A stretch of 62,232 nucleotides of DNA. It comes from an uncultured Hyphomicrobiales bacterium. Its GTDB lineage: Bacteria; Pseudomonadota; Alphaproteobacteria; Rhizobiales; Beijerinckiaceae. Shown piece by piece: positions 26,478 through 35,576 of the stretch. The position numbers and the translations under genes are program-made. The notes below the pieces were generated by a model. That model was given only the letters and a program-made list of their open reading frames with translations. It was not told the origin of the DNA and searched no databases. The stretch is from NCBI GenBank assembly GCA_903861645.1, contig CAIOVE010000017.1:1-62232 (forward strand), in the 5' to 3' direction. Every line of letters starts with the position of its first letter. Position 1 is the stretch's first letter.

Positions 26478-27269
26478 TTGGGCGAGTGGTCCAGGTCTGT
26501 GGTTGATGTCAGGGGCTATGGCGTCGCGGTGAGCGAGGCTGGCGATGGCGCGCCGGTTTTGCTGCTCGACGACGTGCTGGGACCGTATGGCCGGGACTCC
26601 TTCGCTCAGGCGCTTTCGGCGCGGCATCGCGTTTCCATTCCGACCCATCCCGGTCACGACGGCTCGCCCTTGCCCGAATGGCTCGACAACGTTTCGGACC
26701 TCGCCAATTTCTACCTCGATTATCTCTCCGCGCGTGGATTGCGCGGGGTTCATCTGGTCGGCTGCGGGCTCGGCGGATGGATCGCCGCCGACCTCGCGAC
26801 ACGGGACTCCTCGCGTCTCGCGAGTCTGACGCTGGTCGCCGCGGGCGGGCTACGCCTGAACGGCGTGCCGCAATGCGACATCTTCCTCGGCGGCGACGAG
26901 GAGGTGCTGCGCAAGATCATCCACGACCGCGCGCTCGCCGATCGCGTCGCGACCGAGACGATCACGCCGGACACCGAGGATACGCGCCTGCAAAACCAGC
27001 AATTCGCCGCGCGCCTGATGTGGCAGCCGCGCTTGCATGATCCCAACCTACGCAAGTGGCTGCATCGGATCGACGCGCCGACATTTGTCGTCTGGGGCGC
27101 CAATGACGCGTTGTATCCCGCGCCCTACGGCGAGGCATGGCGAGACGCCATTCCCGGCGCCCGGCTCGAGGTCATCGCTGATTGCGGGCATTTGCCGCGC
27201 GTCGAGAAGCCCGGCGCGCTCGCGGAACTTGTAACGGCATTCATCGCGAAGCAGAGGGTCGCGGCATGA
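26478..27269 (+). CDS. Alpha/beta hydrolase-fold protein lacking the nucleophile serine
   Basis: A 263-residue protein paralogous to the hydrolase at 12218-12994, similar over its whole length (WLHRIDAPTFVVWGANDALYP against WLHRVSVPTQIIWGANDKLF). The nucleophile elbow reads GCGLGGW, so the catalytic Ser is replaced by Gly, and the oxyanion loop LHSAGG has become LDDVLG; the acid and His remain. It is therefore probably not a standard hydrolase. I prefer the TTG at 26478 (GGAGG five bases upstream) to the ATG at 26424. It overlaps the following luciferase-like gene by ATGA. Confidence 0.85.
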   Translation: MGEWSRSVVDVRGYGVAVSEAGDGAPVLLLDDVLGPYGRDSFAQALSARHRVSIPTHPGHDGSPLPEWLDNVSDLANFYLDYLSARGLRGVHLVGCGLGGWIAADLATRDSSRLASLTLVAAGGLRLNGVPQCDIFLGGDEEVLRKIIHDRALADRVATETITPDTEDTRLQNQQFAARLMWQPRLHDPNLRKWLHRIDAPTFVVWGANDALYPAPYGEAWRDAIPGARLEVIADCGHLPRVEKPGALAELVTAFIAKQRVAA

Positions 27270-28426
27270 AAATCTTTCACTTCCACCTCATGCCCTACGC
27301 GAACGTGAACCTCGACGCGATCCGCAAGGCGGGCGCGGCATGGGTCACCCTGTCCAACGCGGAATACGATCCGGTGAAGGGCGCGGAACTCTACAACCAG
27401 TTTCTCGACCAGATGGAGTTCGCCGACAGTCTCGGTTTCGAGGGCCAGATCGTCAACGAGCATCATCAGACGGCCTATGGGCTGATGCCCGTGCCCGCCG
27501 TCATGGCGGGCGCGCTGGCGCGTCGCATCAAGGGCAAGCTGGCGGTGCTCGGACGCGCCCTGCCGCTGGTAAACAATCCGCTGACCATCGCGGAGGAATT
27601 CGCGATGCTCGACAACATCACGCGCGGACGCTTCATCGCGGGTTTCGTGCGTGGCATCGGCGCCGAATATCATTCGTTCGGCGTGAACCCGGCCGAATCC
27701 CTGCCGCGATTTCTCGAGGCGCATGATCTCATCATCCGCGCCTGGACCGAGCCGGGACCTTTTGTCCACGAGGGCAAGTATTTCAACTTCAAATACGTCA
27801 ATCCGTGGCCGACGCCCTATCAGAAGCCGCATCCGCCGATTTTCTGCCCGTCGTCCGGTTCGCTCGACACGATCCGGTGGGTCGCGCAAAAACGCTACAC
27901 CTATTGCCAGACGCTGGCGCCCTTCGACATGGTCGCCAAGACCTTCGATATCTTCCGAGAGGAAGCGTTGAAGGCGGGCTATGAATCCTCGCCGGATCAA
28001 CTCGCGTGGTCGAATGCCATCTTCGTGCGCGAGACCGACGAACAGGCGCTGCGCGATGTGCGACCCCATCTCGAAGCCTACATGAACGAGTTCCTCACGC
28101 GCGATCCCGCGATGATGATGCCGCCGGGCTATTCGAGCCCCGCGTCAATCAAGCGCGTGCGCGCCATGCGCGGCTATCGCAACGCGCGCCAGACCGCCGA
28201 GGACATTCTGGACAAGGGTATCGTGATCGTCGGCAGTCCCAACACCGTGCGCGAGAAACTCGCCGCGGCGCAGGATCGCGCCAAATTCAATCTCTCCCTG
28301 ACCAAGACTCAGTTTGGCACCATGCCGCACGAACTGGTGCGCGAAAACCAGATCGCCATCGCAGAGGAAATTCTTCCCTATTTCCGTGATCGCGCCCCGG
28401 CCGCGGCGAAGATCGCCGCGGAATAG
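27266..28426 (+). CDS. LLM-class flavin-dependent oxidoreductase (paralogue of 11074-12213)
   Basis: A 386-residue luciferase-like monooxygenase. Shared blocks with the other copy are NEHHQTAYG, VLGRALPL, AEEFAMLDN and GFVRGIG, and both continue with FNFKYVNPWP-type sequence, so this is an old duplication. It has an Ala/Pro-rich C-terminal tail. Translational coupling to the preceding hydrolase-like gene is tight (ATGA), which suggests that the two proteins form a complex or act in sequence. No flavin reductase gene is nearby. Confidence 0.9.
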   Translation: MKIFHFHLMPYANVNLDAIRKAGAAWVTLSNAEYDPVKGAELYNQFLDQMEFADSLGFEGQIVNEHHQTAYGLMPVPAVMAGALARRIKGKLAVLGRALPLVNNPLTIAEEFAMLDNITRGRFIAGFVRGIGAEYHSFGVNPAESLPRFLEAHDLIIRAWTEPGPFVHEGKYFNFKYVNPWPTPYQKPHPPIFCPSSGSLDTIRWVAQKRYTYCQTLAPFDMVAKTFDIFREEALKAGYESSPDQLAWSNAIFVRETDEQALRDVRPHLEAYMNEFLTRDPAMMMPPGYSSPASIKRVRAMRGYRNARQTAEDILDKGIVIVGSPNTVREKLAAAQDRAKFNLSLTKTQFGTMPHELVRENQIAIAEEILPYFRDRAPAAAKIAAE

Positions 28427-28495
28427 ACGTCCCACCGCGAGAATTCATGACGTCGCGCGGCTCCGCGCGGCGTTTCCCCATGTAAGGAGTTGCAA

Positions 28496-29368
28496 ATGGG
28501 TGCGTTGCCCGAACACGTATTGAAGGCCATTCGAGAAGGCGGCGCCAGCGCCGACCCCGCGCTGAACCAGATGACGAAAGCGCTTTTCGCCACCCTGATC
28601 GATCCGCCCGGCGGGGTGAATGAGAAGCTCGACATCGCCTATGGCGATCACGCCCGGCAGAAGCTCGATGTCTATCGCGTCGACGACGGCAAGACCGGCA
28701 AGACCGTGGTGATCTACATCCCCGGCGGCGGTTTCGTCGGTGGCGACAAGCGTCAGGATCCCATTTATTTCGCCAATGTGGGGCGCTTTTTCGCCCGCCA
28801 TGGCTTCGTTGGCGTCTGCGCTAATTATCGATTGGCGCCCGAATTCAAATGGCCCGCCGGCCCGAGCGACGTGCAGGCGGCGATCCGCTGGGTAAAGGCC
28901 AACGCCGCGAGCCTTGGCGCCGACGCCGGCAAGGTTGTCGTATTCGGTCATTCGGCCGGCGCCGCGCACGTGGCGAGCTATCTTTTCGATCCGGACATCC
29001 GGGGCGGCGAGGAAGTGCTGGCTGGCGTGCTGGCAAGCGGCATGTACGCGCTGCGCAAGGGCGAGATCAGGGCGAATGTCGCCCAGTATTTCGGCGACGA
29101 CGAGGCGACGTTTGATCGACGTTCCGCCCTTTCGCACGTAAAGAACTTCAAGGTTCCCGTTTTCGTGGCGCTATCCGAGTTCGATCCCACCTATCTCGCG
29201 ACGCCCGCGTTCGAGATGGCGCGCGCGCTGACCCTGCGCGACAACAAGTCGCCGCCCTTCGTCAGGCTCGATGGGCACAACCATTTTTCCAGCATGTGCA
29301 CCTTTGGCACGGTGGACGACAGCTTTTCGGCGCCTGTTCTCCGCTTCATCAAGGCGGTCGGCGGCTGA
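28496..29368 (+). CDS. Alpha/beta hydrolase, esterase/kynurenine-formamidase type
   Basis: A 290-residue hydrolase of the hormone-sensitive lipase/BNA7 type. The oxyanion motif is IPGGGF (about 75-80, in place of HGGG/HGGxW), the nucleophile is Ser153 in GHSAGAAH, the acid lies in SEFDPTY and the His in GHNHFS. The ATG at 28496 was chosen because AGGAG stands six bases upstream; a TTG at 28490 is too close to it. It lies between the luciferase-like gene and a CoA-type pathway and probably removes an ester or acyl group. Confidence 0.88.
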   Translation: MGALPEHVLKAIREGGASADPALNQMTKALFATLIDPPGGVNEKLDIAYGDHARQKLDVYRVDDGKTGKTVVIYIPGGGFVGGDKRQDPIYFANVGRFFARHGFVGVCANYRLAPEFKWPAGPSDVQAAIRWVKANAASLGADAGKVVVFGHSAGAAHVASYLFDPDIRGGEEVLAGVLASGMYALRKGEIRANVAQYFGDDEATFDRRSALSHVKNFKVPVFVALSEFDPTYLATPAFEMARALTLRDNKSPPFVRLDGHNHFSSMCTFGTVDDSFSAPVLRFIKAVGG

Positions 29369-29436
29369 GGCGCTTGTCGGCCGGCGCGCTGGCGGGCTAA
29401 CCTGACATCATCATCAAACACATTCGGGAGGACGCC

Positions 29437-30267
29437 ATGTCCGACAAGACCTACGAGAACATCAAGATCGAGCGTCGCGGGCATATTACCTTCGTGACGC
29501 TCAACCGACCGGAAAAGCGCAACGCCATGAGCCCGGGCCTGCATTATGACATGGAGGACGCCTTGATGCGCCTCGATGACGACCCGCAAACGCGCGTTCT
29601 CGTGCTGGCGGGCGCCGGCGAGGCGTGGTGCGCGGGGCAGGATCTGAAGCTCTACTTCCGCGAGACGTCGAACAATCCCGCCGAGCGCAAGAAGTCGAAC
29701 ACCGCGAGCCATCATTGGCGATGGGAAATCCTCTCGCGTTTCAGCAAGCCAACCATCGCGATGGTGCAGGGCTATTGCTTTGGTGGCGCGTTCACGCAGC
29801 TTTGCGCTTGCGATTACGCCATCGCGGCCGACGACGCGACCTTCGGCCTGTCTGAAGTCAATTGGGGCATTCTGCCCGGCGGCATCGTAAGCTGGAACCT
29901 GACCGACACGATGTTGCCGCGTCACGCGCTCTACTATGCGACAACGGGCGAGCCCTTCTCGGGCAAGCGCGCCGAGGAAATCGGTCTCGTCAATTTCGCC
30001 GTGCCGAAGGATCAGTTGATGGCGCGCACGCTCGAACTCGCCGAAAAGCTGCTCAAGCTGAATCCCTCCGTGGTGCGATACACGAAGGAGGCCGTGAAGG
30101 CCGTGCGCCACATGCGCGTCGACGAGGCGCGCGATTATCTTGGCGTCAAGCAGGAAGGCCTCGCGCGCGCCGACAAGGAAATCGGTGACAAGGTCGGCAT
30201 GAAGAAGTTCCTCGACGAAAAGTCCTATCGTCCCGGCCTTGGGCCGTATCAGCGTCCGACCGACTAG
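29437..30267 (+). CDS. Crotonase-family enzyme, feruloyl-CoA hydratase/lyase-like
   Basis: A 276-residue enoyl-CoA hydratase/isomerase relative, closest in my memory to hydroxycinnamoyl-CoA hydratase-lyase (same length; shared NRPEKRNAMSP, GAGEAW, KPTIAMV, ATFGLSEVNWG, GMKKFLDEKS). The catalytic Glu is kept (Glu140 in LSEVNWG). However, the Tyr that grips the phenol (Tyr239 in the Pseudomonas enzyme) is Gly236 here, and the Ser near the thioester is Thr120. The substrate may therefore lack a 4-hydroxyl. It is 12 bases upstream of an ADP-forming CoA synthetase gene, the same pairing as FerB/FerA. Confidence 0.87.
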   Translation: MSDKTYENIKIERRGHITFVTLNRPEKRNAMSPGLHYDMEDALMRLDDDPQTRVLVLAGAGEAWCAGQDLKLYFRETSNNPAERKKSNTASHHWRWEILSRFSKPTIAMVQGYCFGGAFTQLCACDYAIAADDATFGLSEVNWGILPGGIVSWNLTDTMLPRHALYYATTGEPFSGKRAEEIGLVNFAVPKDQLMARTLELAEKLLKLNPSVVRYTKEAVKAVRHMRVDEARDYLGVKQEGLARADKEIGDKVGMKKFLDEKSYRPGLGPYQRPTD

Positions 30268-30279
30268 GGCGCCGCCAGC

Positions 30280-32421
30280 GTGACGCGACCTTTTGACATC
30301 GGCGCGCTGATGGCGCCGCGCAACGTGGCGCTCGTCGGCGCGTCCGATCGCAATTGGTCGCCGCGCGTCTGGGACAATCTGGTTCGCTTTGGCTTTGCCG
30401 GCGGGGTTTACCCGGTCAATCCAGGCCGCGCCGAAATCTGGGGCGCGCGCTGCCATGCGAGTCTCGAGGATCTGCCCGAGCCGCCGGATCATCTCGCGCT
30501 GTTCGTGCCCAACGAACAGTCCATCGAGGCCATCGCTTCTGGCGCGCGGCTCGGCGCGCGAAGCGCCACTATTTTCGCCGCTGGTTTTGGCGAGGGCGGC
30601 GACGCGGAAGGCCTCGCGCGCGCAACGCGTTTGCGTGACATCCTTCTTGCTTCGGGCATTGCCGCGGTCGGGCCGAATTGCATGGGGCTGGCGAGCGGCC
30701 GTTCACGCTTTTCCACGTTGCCCGACGAGCAGTTGCATGAGTTGAAGACCGGGCCAGTGGCCTTGATGACGCAGAGCGGCATGCTGGCCCAGACGCTCTC
30801 GCGCGGAGTCGCCGACGCTGGTCTCGACCTCGGCTATATCATTTCGCTCGGCAATCAGCTTGGCCTGCAATTCGCCGATTATATTGACCACGTGGCCGGC
30901 GATCCGGATATCAAGGTCATCATCTGTTACATCGAATCCGTGAAGGACGCGGATCGGTTTTTCAGCGCCGCGCGCAAGGCCCGCGCCTCCGGTAAGAAGA
31001 TCGTCGTCGTCAAGGCGGGCGGTTCCGAGGAATCGCGCAAGGCTGCGTTGGCGCATACGGGTTCGCTGGCCGGCAGCGCCGAGGTTTTCGACGCCTTCGC
31101 CCACGACGCGGGCGTGCTGCGCGTCGACAATCTTGAGGACATGATCGAGGCGGCCGAGTTTTTCGCGCGCGCCAGGCCGTTGAAGGGCCGGCGCGTCGCG
31201 GTGATGACGAATTCCGGCGCGCTGAAATCCCTGATGACGGAAGCCGCCGAGACCCATGGCGTCGAACTTGCGCGGCTCGCGCCCGAAACGACCGACCGCT
31301 TGCGCGCCGCGCTGCACGACGCGGAAGTCGCCAACCCCTTCGACACCAAGCGCACCATTCGCGCGGATGAATATCTTGGCTGCGTCAGGGCGCTGCACGA
31401 CGATCCCGGCGTCGACCTGGTCCTGTTCGCGGAGGAATTGCCGCGCGCCGCGGGTATCGAACGCAAGGTCGCCAATCTGACCGCGCTGAATCAATTCACG
31501 ACGGGCGAGGCGACCAAGCCCGTCGCCGTTTTTTCGCCGCTGACGTTTCGCGAAACGGATTACATGCTCGATTTGCGCGCGCGCTGGCCTGCGCTGCCGT
31601 GGCTGCGCGATGTCGGCAAGACGTTTCGCCTGTTGGGACACGTCGCCGCGCCCGTACTGACGCCCGTTGATGCATCCGGCCCGAAGCGCGACGAGATGAA
31701 GTCGGTCATCGCGAAATGGCGCGCGCGCGCCGCCTCCCTGTCTGGGCCATCCGCGTTGAATGAAGCGGAATCCAAGGCGCTGCTCGCTGATTGGGGGCTA
31801 CGCGCGCCAGAGGAGCGCGTCGCCGCGACGGTCGAAGAAGCCGTCGTGATCGCCGCGCGCATCGGTTTCCCGGTCGTTATGAAGGCTGTCTGCGCCGCCA
31901 TTCCGCACAAGAGCGACGCTGGTCTCGTGTTGCTTGGCCTTGGCGACGAGGCCGCGGCGCGCGCGGCGGCGCAAACCATCCAGTCGCGTTGCCACGCCTT
32001 GGGAGCCGAGCTCGAAGGTTGGCTGGTCGCCCAGCAAGTGACCGACGGCGTCGAGATGGTGCTGGGCGTCCATCGCGATCCCGAAATGGGCCCGGCCATC
32101 ATGGTCGGCATGGGCGGCGTCTGGCTCGAATTGTTCAAGGATGTCGCCTTCGCGCCGCCCGGACTTTCGCGCGCCCGCGCGCTTGAATCCATTGGCCGGA
32201 CGCGGGCGAGCAGATTGCTCGCCGGTTATCGTGGCGGCGCCGCGCGCGACATTAACGCGCTCGCCGACGCCATGGTGGCGCTTGGCCAATTGGCCATGGA
32301 TCTTGGCGACGTGATCGAGGCCATCGACATCAATCCAGTGAGCGTTCGAGCGGAGGGGCGGGGCGCGTGCGCGCTCGACGCGCTCGTCGTATTGCGGCCG
32401 CCTGCGAGGGAAAGCGCTTAA
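30280..32421 (+). CDS. ADP-forming acyl-CoA synthetase
   Basis: A 713-residue NDP-forming synthetase, a fused form of the succinyl-CoA-synthetase-like family that includes the feruloyl-CoA synthetase FerA of Sphingobium. It has a CoA-binding Rossmann domain (about 5-130; VALVGASDRNWSPRVW), a ligase domain with the phosphorylated His (His259 in LAHTGSLAG), and a C-terminal ATP-grasp domain (about 485-705; GFPVVMKAVCAAIPHKSDAGLV). The start is GTG, 12 bases after the crotonase stop. It should activate the acid that the crotonase then acts upon. Confidence 0.9.
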   Translation: MTRPFDIGALMAPRNVALVGASDRNWSPRVWDNLVRFGFAGGVYPVNPGRAEIWGARCHASLEDLPEPPDHLALFVPNEQSIEAIASGARLGARSATIFAAGFGEGGDAEGLARATRLRDILLASGIAAVGPNCMGLASGRSRFSTLPDEQLHELKTGPVALMTQSGMLAQTLSRGVADAGLDLGYIISLGNQLGLQFADYIDHVAGDPDIKVIICYIESVKDADRFFSAARKARASGKKIVVVKAGGSEESRKAALAHTGSLAGSAEVFDAFAHDAGVLRVDNLEDMIEAAEFFARARPLKGRRVAVMTNSGALKSLMTEAAETHGVELARLAPETTDRLRAALHDAEVANPFDTKRTIRADEYLGCVRALHDDPGVDLVLFAEELPRAAGIERKVANLTALNQFTTGEATKPVAVFSPLTFRETDYMLDLRARWPALPWLRDVGKTFRLLGHVAAPVLTPVDASGPKRDEMKSVIAKWRARAASLSGPSALNEAESKALLADWGLRAPEERVAATVEEAVVIAARIGFPVVMKAVCAAIPHKSDAGLVLLGLGDEAAARAAAQTIQSRCHALGAELEGWLVAQQVTDGVEMVLGVHRDPEMGPAIMVGMGGVWLELFKDVAFAPPGLSRARALESIGRTRASRLLAGYRGGAARDINALADAMVALGQLAMDLGDVIEAIDINPVSVRAEGRGACALDALVVLRPPARESA

Positions 32422-32422
32422 A

Positions 32423-33157
32423 TTGGAAAATCCATTCACCCCCGACCGCGACATCGTTGTGGTTCATACGTCGGACGTTCATGTGGATCATGAATATTCC
32501 GCCCGCCAGAACAATGGCGATGGCGCGAAGCCGCTGGCTGTCGTGTTGAAGGCCGCGCGCGAGGTGAAGGCGGATGTCGTGTTGCTCTGCGGCGATACGT
32601 TCGACTGCCACAACATTCCGATCGCGCTTGTGCAACGCGTGGCCGATATGGTGCGCGCCGTCGAAATACCCGTGGTTCTGCTGCCGGGCAACCATGATCC
32701 CGCCATTGAAGAGGCCATATGGGGTCCGGGCGGTCTGACCGCGGTTGAAAACATGCACATTCTCGGCGTCACGCATGACGAAGCCGTTGTGTTTGATCGG
32801 CTCGGTCTCGAGGTCTGGGGCCGTCCGCATCGCGACTACGGCGACATGAATCCGCTCGAGACGGTGCCGGCGCGTCGCGCGCGCTGGCGCATCGCGATCG
32901 CCCACGGCCATTACGACCCCGTACCCGATCGCAGCAAGCGCCCGCGCGCCTCGTGGCTGATCGGCGATGACGAAATCACCGCCTCGGGCGCGGACTATCT
33001 CGCGCTTGGACACTGGAACAGGGCGATCAAGGTCGGCGCGGGGCCGGTTCCCGCCTATTATTCAGGGTCGCCCGATTACGCCCAGACCGTCAACGTCGTG
33101 CGGCTGCGAACGCATGGCGCGGTTGATGTGGAGCGTCATCCGCTCGACTGGAGTTGA
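32423..33157 (+). CDS. Calcineurin-like metallophosphoesterase
   Basis: A 244-residue protein with all five metallophosphoesterase motifs: HTSDVHVDH, CGDTFD, GNHDP, AHGHYDP and LGHWN. The arrangement is like SbcD/MPP nucleases and YfcE-like phosphodiesterases, without an extra domain. The start is TTG at 32423, directly after the CoA synthetase stop, so expression is coupled. The role in a catabolic operon is unclear; a phosphorylated or CoA-derived side product is one guess, without evidence. Confidence 0.85.
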   Translation: MENPFTPDRDIVVVHTSDVHVDHEYSARQNNGDGAKPLAVVLKAAREVKADVVLLCGDTFDCHNIPIALVQRVADMVRAVEIPVVLLPGNHDPAIEEAIWGPGGLTAVENMHILGVTHDEAVVFDRLGLEVWGRPHRDYGDMNPLETVPARRARWRIAIAHGHYDPVPDRSKRPRASWLIGDDEITASGADYLALGHWNRAIKVGAGPVPAYYSGSPDYAQTVNVVRLRTHGAVDVERHPLDWS

Positions 33158-33200
33158 TTGTTTTTGCCGCGCCGCCGGTCAGGCCACGAAAGGAGCGCCC

Positions 33201-33737
33201 ATGTCTAATGAAAAGCCGCAGCCAATCCGTCGCATCGTCACCGGCCATGCCGCCGACAACACGGCGACGGTGCTCATTGACGGGCCCGCCGCCAACATCC
33301 GTTTGGGAAGGCCGGGGCAGTTCACCACGCTCATGTGGTGCACCGACAGCGCGCCATGCACGATGCCCGTGGGCGCGGACGCCGAGGACATGGGTGATCG
33401 CAAGCTCGGCACCTATCCGCCTGTCAACGGCACGCGCTTCATGATCTCGGAATATCCGCCGAGCAACAATCCAATCATGCACCGCACGGAAACGATTGAT
33501 TATATCATCGTCCTCTCCGGCAAGATCGACATGGAGCTCGACAAGGGCGAGGTCGTCACCCTGAAGCAGGGCGACGTGATGATCCAGCGCGGGACCAATC
33601 ACGCGTGGATCAATCGCTACGACGAGACCTGCCGCATGGCTTTTGTTTTGATCGACGCAGTGCCGCTGGGTTTCACCGAGCACCTTCGCTCCCGCGAGAA
33701 CGAACACGCGAAGCTCGCCCATGGCGCGAAGGGTTAA
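33201..33737 (+). CDS. Cupin-domain protein
   Basis: A 178-residue protein with a C-terminal conserved cupin barrel (about 90-160). The first motif has HRTETIDYIIVLSGKIDMEL and the second QGDVMIQRGTNHAW, giving His/Glu/His metal ligands. The N-terminal half resembles the region before the barrel in proteins of this size class. An ATG at 33201 with AAGGAG is a clear start. It closes the 26.5-33.7 kb operon. Isomerase, dioxygenase or sensor roles are all possible. Confidence 0.83.
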   Translation: MSNEKPQPIRRIVTGHAADNTATVLIDGPAANIRLGRPGQFTTLMWCTDSAPCTMPVGADAEDMGDRKLGTYPPVNGTRFMISEYPPSNNPIMHRTETIDYIIVLSGKIDMELDKGEVVTLKQGDVMIQRGTNHAWINRYDETCRMAFVLIDAVPLGFTEHLRSRENEHAKLAHGAKG

Positions 33738-33834
33738 CCCCGCCCCGGGCGCGCGCGAGGTCTTGCCGAATTCCGCTTTGGCGCTACGATGTGCTTAACG
33801 GCCCAACTCATGAGGTCAGTTGGAGGAGTCCCAC

Positions 33835-35562
33835 ATGCGCCCCCATATTCATTTTTCCGCTAAAATTCATCGTGCATCGATTGTCGCCTTGTGTGTCGCG
33901 GCGGGCGCGTGGACGCTTCCCGCTTTGGCCGCCGACGTCACGGCTGAACGTCTCGCCAATCCGGAGCCGGGCAACTGGCTGATGAACCATCGCACATACG
34001 ATGGTCAGCGCTATTCGCCGCTCGACAAGATCAACAAGGGTAACATCAGGGGCCTGAAACTCGCCTACGCCGTCGCGATCGGCGGCGCGTCGCCAAACGA
34101 AAACTTGCAAGCCACGCCGCTCGTCGACGATGGTTACATGTATATCGTCGACCAGTGGGGCGTTGTTTACAAGATCGACGCGCGTTCGGGCGAGACCGGA
34201 CGCATTCTCTGGCGCATGGACCCCGGTCAGGAAAAGCTGCCCCTTTCGAACCGCGGCGCGGCGCTTTGGGGCAATATGGTCATTTCCGTCGCCAACAGCC
34301 CCGCGCGTGTCATCGCGACAAACAAGGATACGGGCAAGGTCGTGTGGGAAACCAACATGCACGACCAGCCGGATTTGCAGATCACGGCGGCGCCCCTCGC
34401 GGTCAAGGACAAGATCATGGTGGGCGCCGCTGGCGGCGACCGCGGTGTGCGCGACTGGATCGCGACGCTCGACGCCAAGACCGGCAAGGAACTCTGGCGC
34501 AAATATATCATTCCCGCGCCTGGCGACCCCGGCAGCGAGACATGGAAAGACAAGAATAACGCCTGGCAGACCGGCGGCGGCGCCATGTGGGTGACGGGCA
34601 CCTATGATGTCGCCAGCAATCAGGCGATCTGGGGCTCGGGCAATCCCGTGCCAATGTTCGATCCCACCTATCGTCCCGGCGACAACCTCTACACCAACAG
34701 CGCGATCTCCTATAATCCCGACGACGGCAAGATGAACTGGTACTTCCAGTTCACGCCGGGCGACATGTGGGATTATGACGAAATCGGAACCCACATCATG
34801 TTTGACGCGACGGTGAACGGGCAGAAGCGCACCCTCGTCACGCATTCCGCGCGTAATGGCTTCCTCTACACCTACGAGCGCGCCAATGGTCAGAACGTGC
34901 TGGCCAAGCCCTACCTTGAAAACATCAACTGGACGAAAGGCATCGACCAAAAGACCGGCAAGCCCGTCGACTATGATCCGTCGAAGGATATTCAGGTCTA
35001 TTCGGGCCTGCAAAACCAGACGCCGCAACAACCCACGCGCAAGATGTGTCCGTCGCCATCGGGCGGCAATAACTTTTGGCCGTCGAGCTACAGCCAGCGC
35101 ACGAAAATGATTTACATACCCGCGCTGATCGCCTGCGTGGATATCACACTGCGGCAGGATCTGAGCAACAAGGCGGGCGACTGGAAGGGCGGCGCCTATA
35201 AGGCGACCGACCGCTACGAGACCGAAGTGTCCATGGCGGATCCCCTGACCGGCGACATCAAGAAAAAAGTCAAGATTCCCTACGCCGATTATTCCGGCGC
35301 GCTGTCGACGGGCGGCGGTCTTGTCTTCACCGGCTTTAACGATGGCACGTTCACGGCGTTCGATGATGAAACGCTGGAACAGGTCTGGAAGATCAACGTG
35401 GGCACGGGGTTCAACGCGCCGCCGATGACGTTCGAGGCCGGCGGCAAGCAGTATGTGGCCATCCTCTCCGGCCTCAGTCCGATCGCGAAGGGCAAGAACG
35501 CCAACGCGCCGGAATTGAAGGAACAACGCAACCAGACGATGCTCTGGGTCTTCGGACTCTGA
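33835..35562 (+). CDS. PQQ-dependent alcohol dehydrogenase (quinoprotein), unusual metal site
   Basis: A 575-residue periplasmic eight-bladed propeller quinoprotein with a signal peptide to about residue 33 (PALAADV). WDYD at 312-315 supplies the catalytic Asp313 and a second Asp315, the D-x-D of lanthanide-dependent enzymes. Asn270 (GSGNP) is kept, but the Glu ligand of the usual GGE motif is Asp202 (GGDRGVRDW), and the adjacent Cys-Cys pair of methanol/ethanol dehydrogenases is missing (LSNRG follows directly). The two later Cys (KMCPSPSGG, LIACVDI) remain. The ATG at 33835 has GGAGGAG; a TTG at 33820 was rejected. A cytochrome gene follows. Confidence 0.92.
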   Translation: MRPHIHFSAKIHRASIVALCVAAGAWTLPALAADVTAERLANPEPGNWLMNHRTYDGQRYSPLDKINKGNIRGLKLAYAVAIGGASPNENLQATPLVDDGYMYIVDQWGVVYKIDARSGETGRILWRMDPGQEKLPLSNRGAALWGNMVISVANSPARVIATNKDTGKVVWETNMHDQPDLQITAAPLAVKDKIMVGAAGGDRGVRDWIATLDAKTGKELWRKYIIPAPGDPGSETWKDKNNAWQTGGGAMWVTGTYDVASNQAIWGSGNPVPMFDPTYRPGDNLYTNSAISYNPDDGKMNWYFQFTPGDMWDYDEIGTHIMFDATVNGQKRTLVTHSARNGFLYTYERANGQNVLAKPYLENINWTKGIDQKTGKPVDYDPSKDIQVYSGLQNQTPQQPTRKMCPSPSGGNNFWPSSYSQRTKMIYIPALIACVDITLRQDLSNKAGDWKGGAYKATDRYETEVSMADPLTGDIKKKVKIPYADYSGALSTGGGLVFTGFNDGTFTAFDDETLEQVWKINVGTGFNAPPMTFEAGGKQYVAILSGLSPIAKGKNANAPELKEQRNQTMLWVFGL

Positions 35563-35576
35563 CCGAATTTCGTCGT

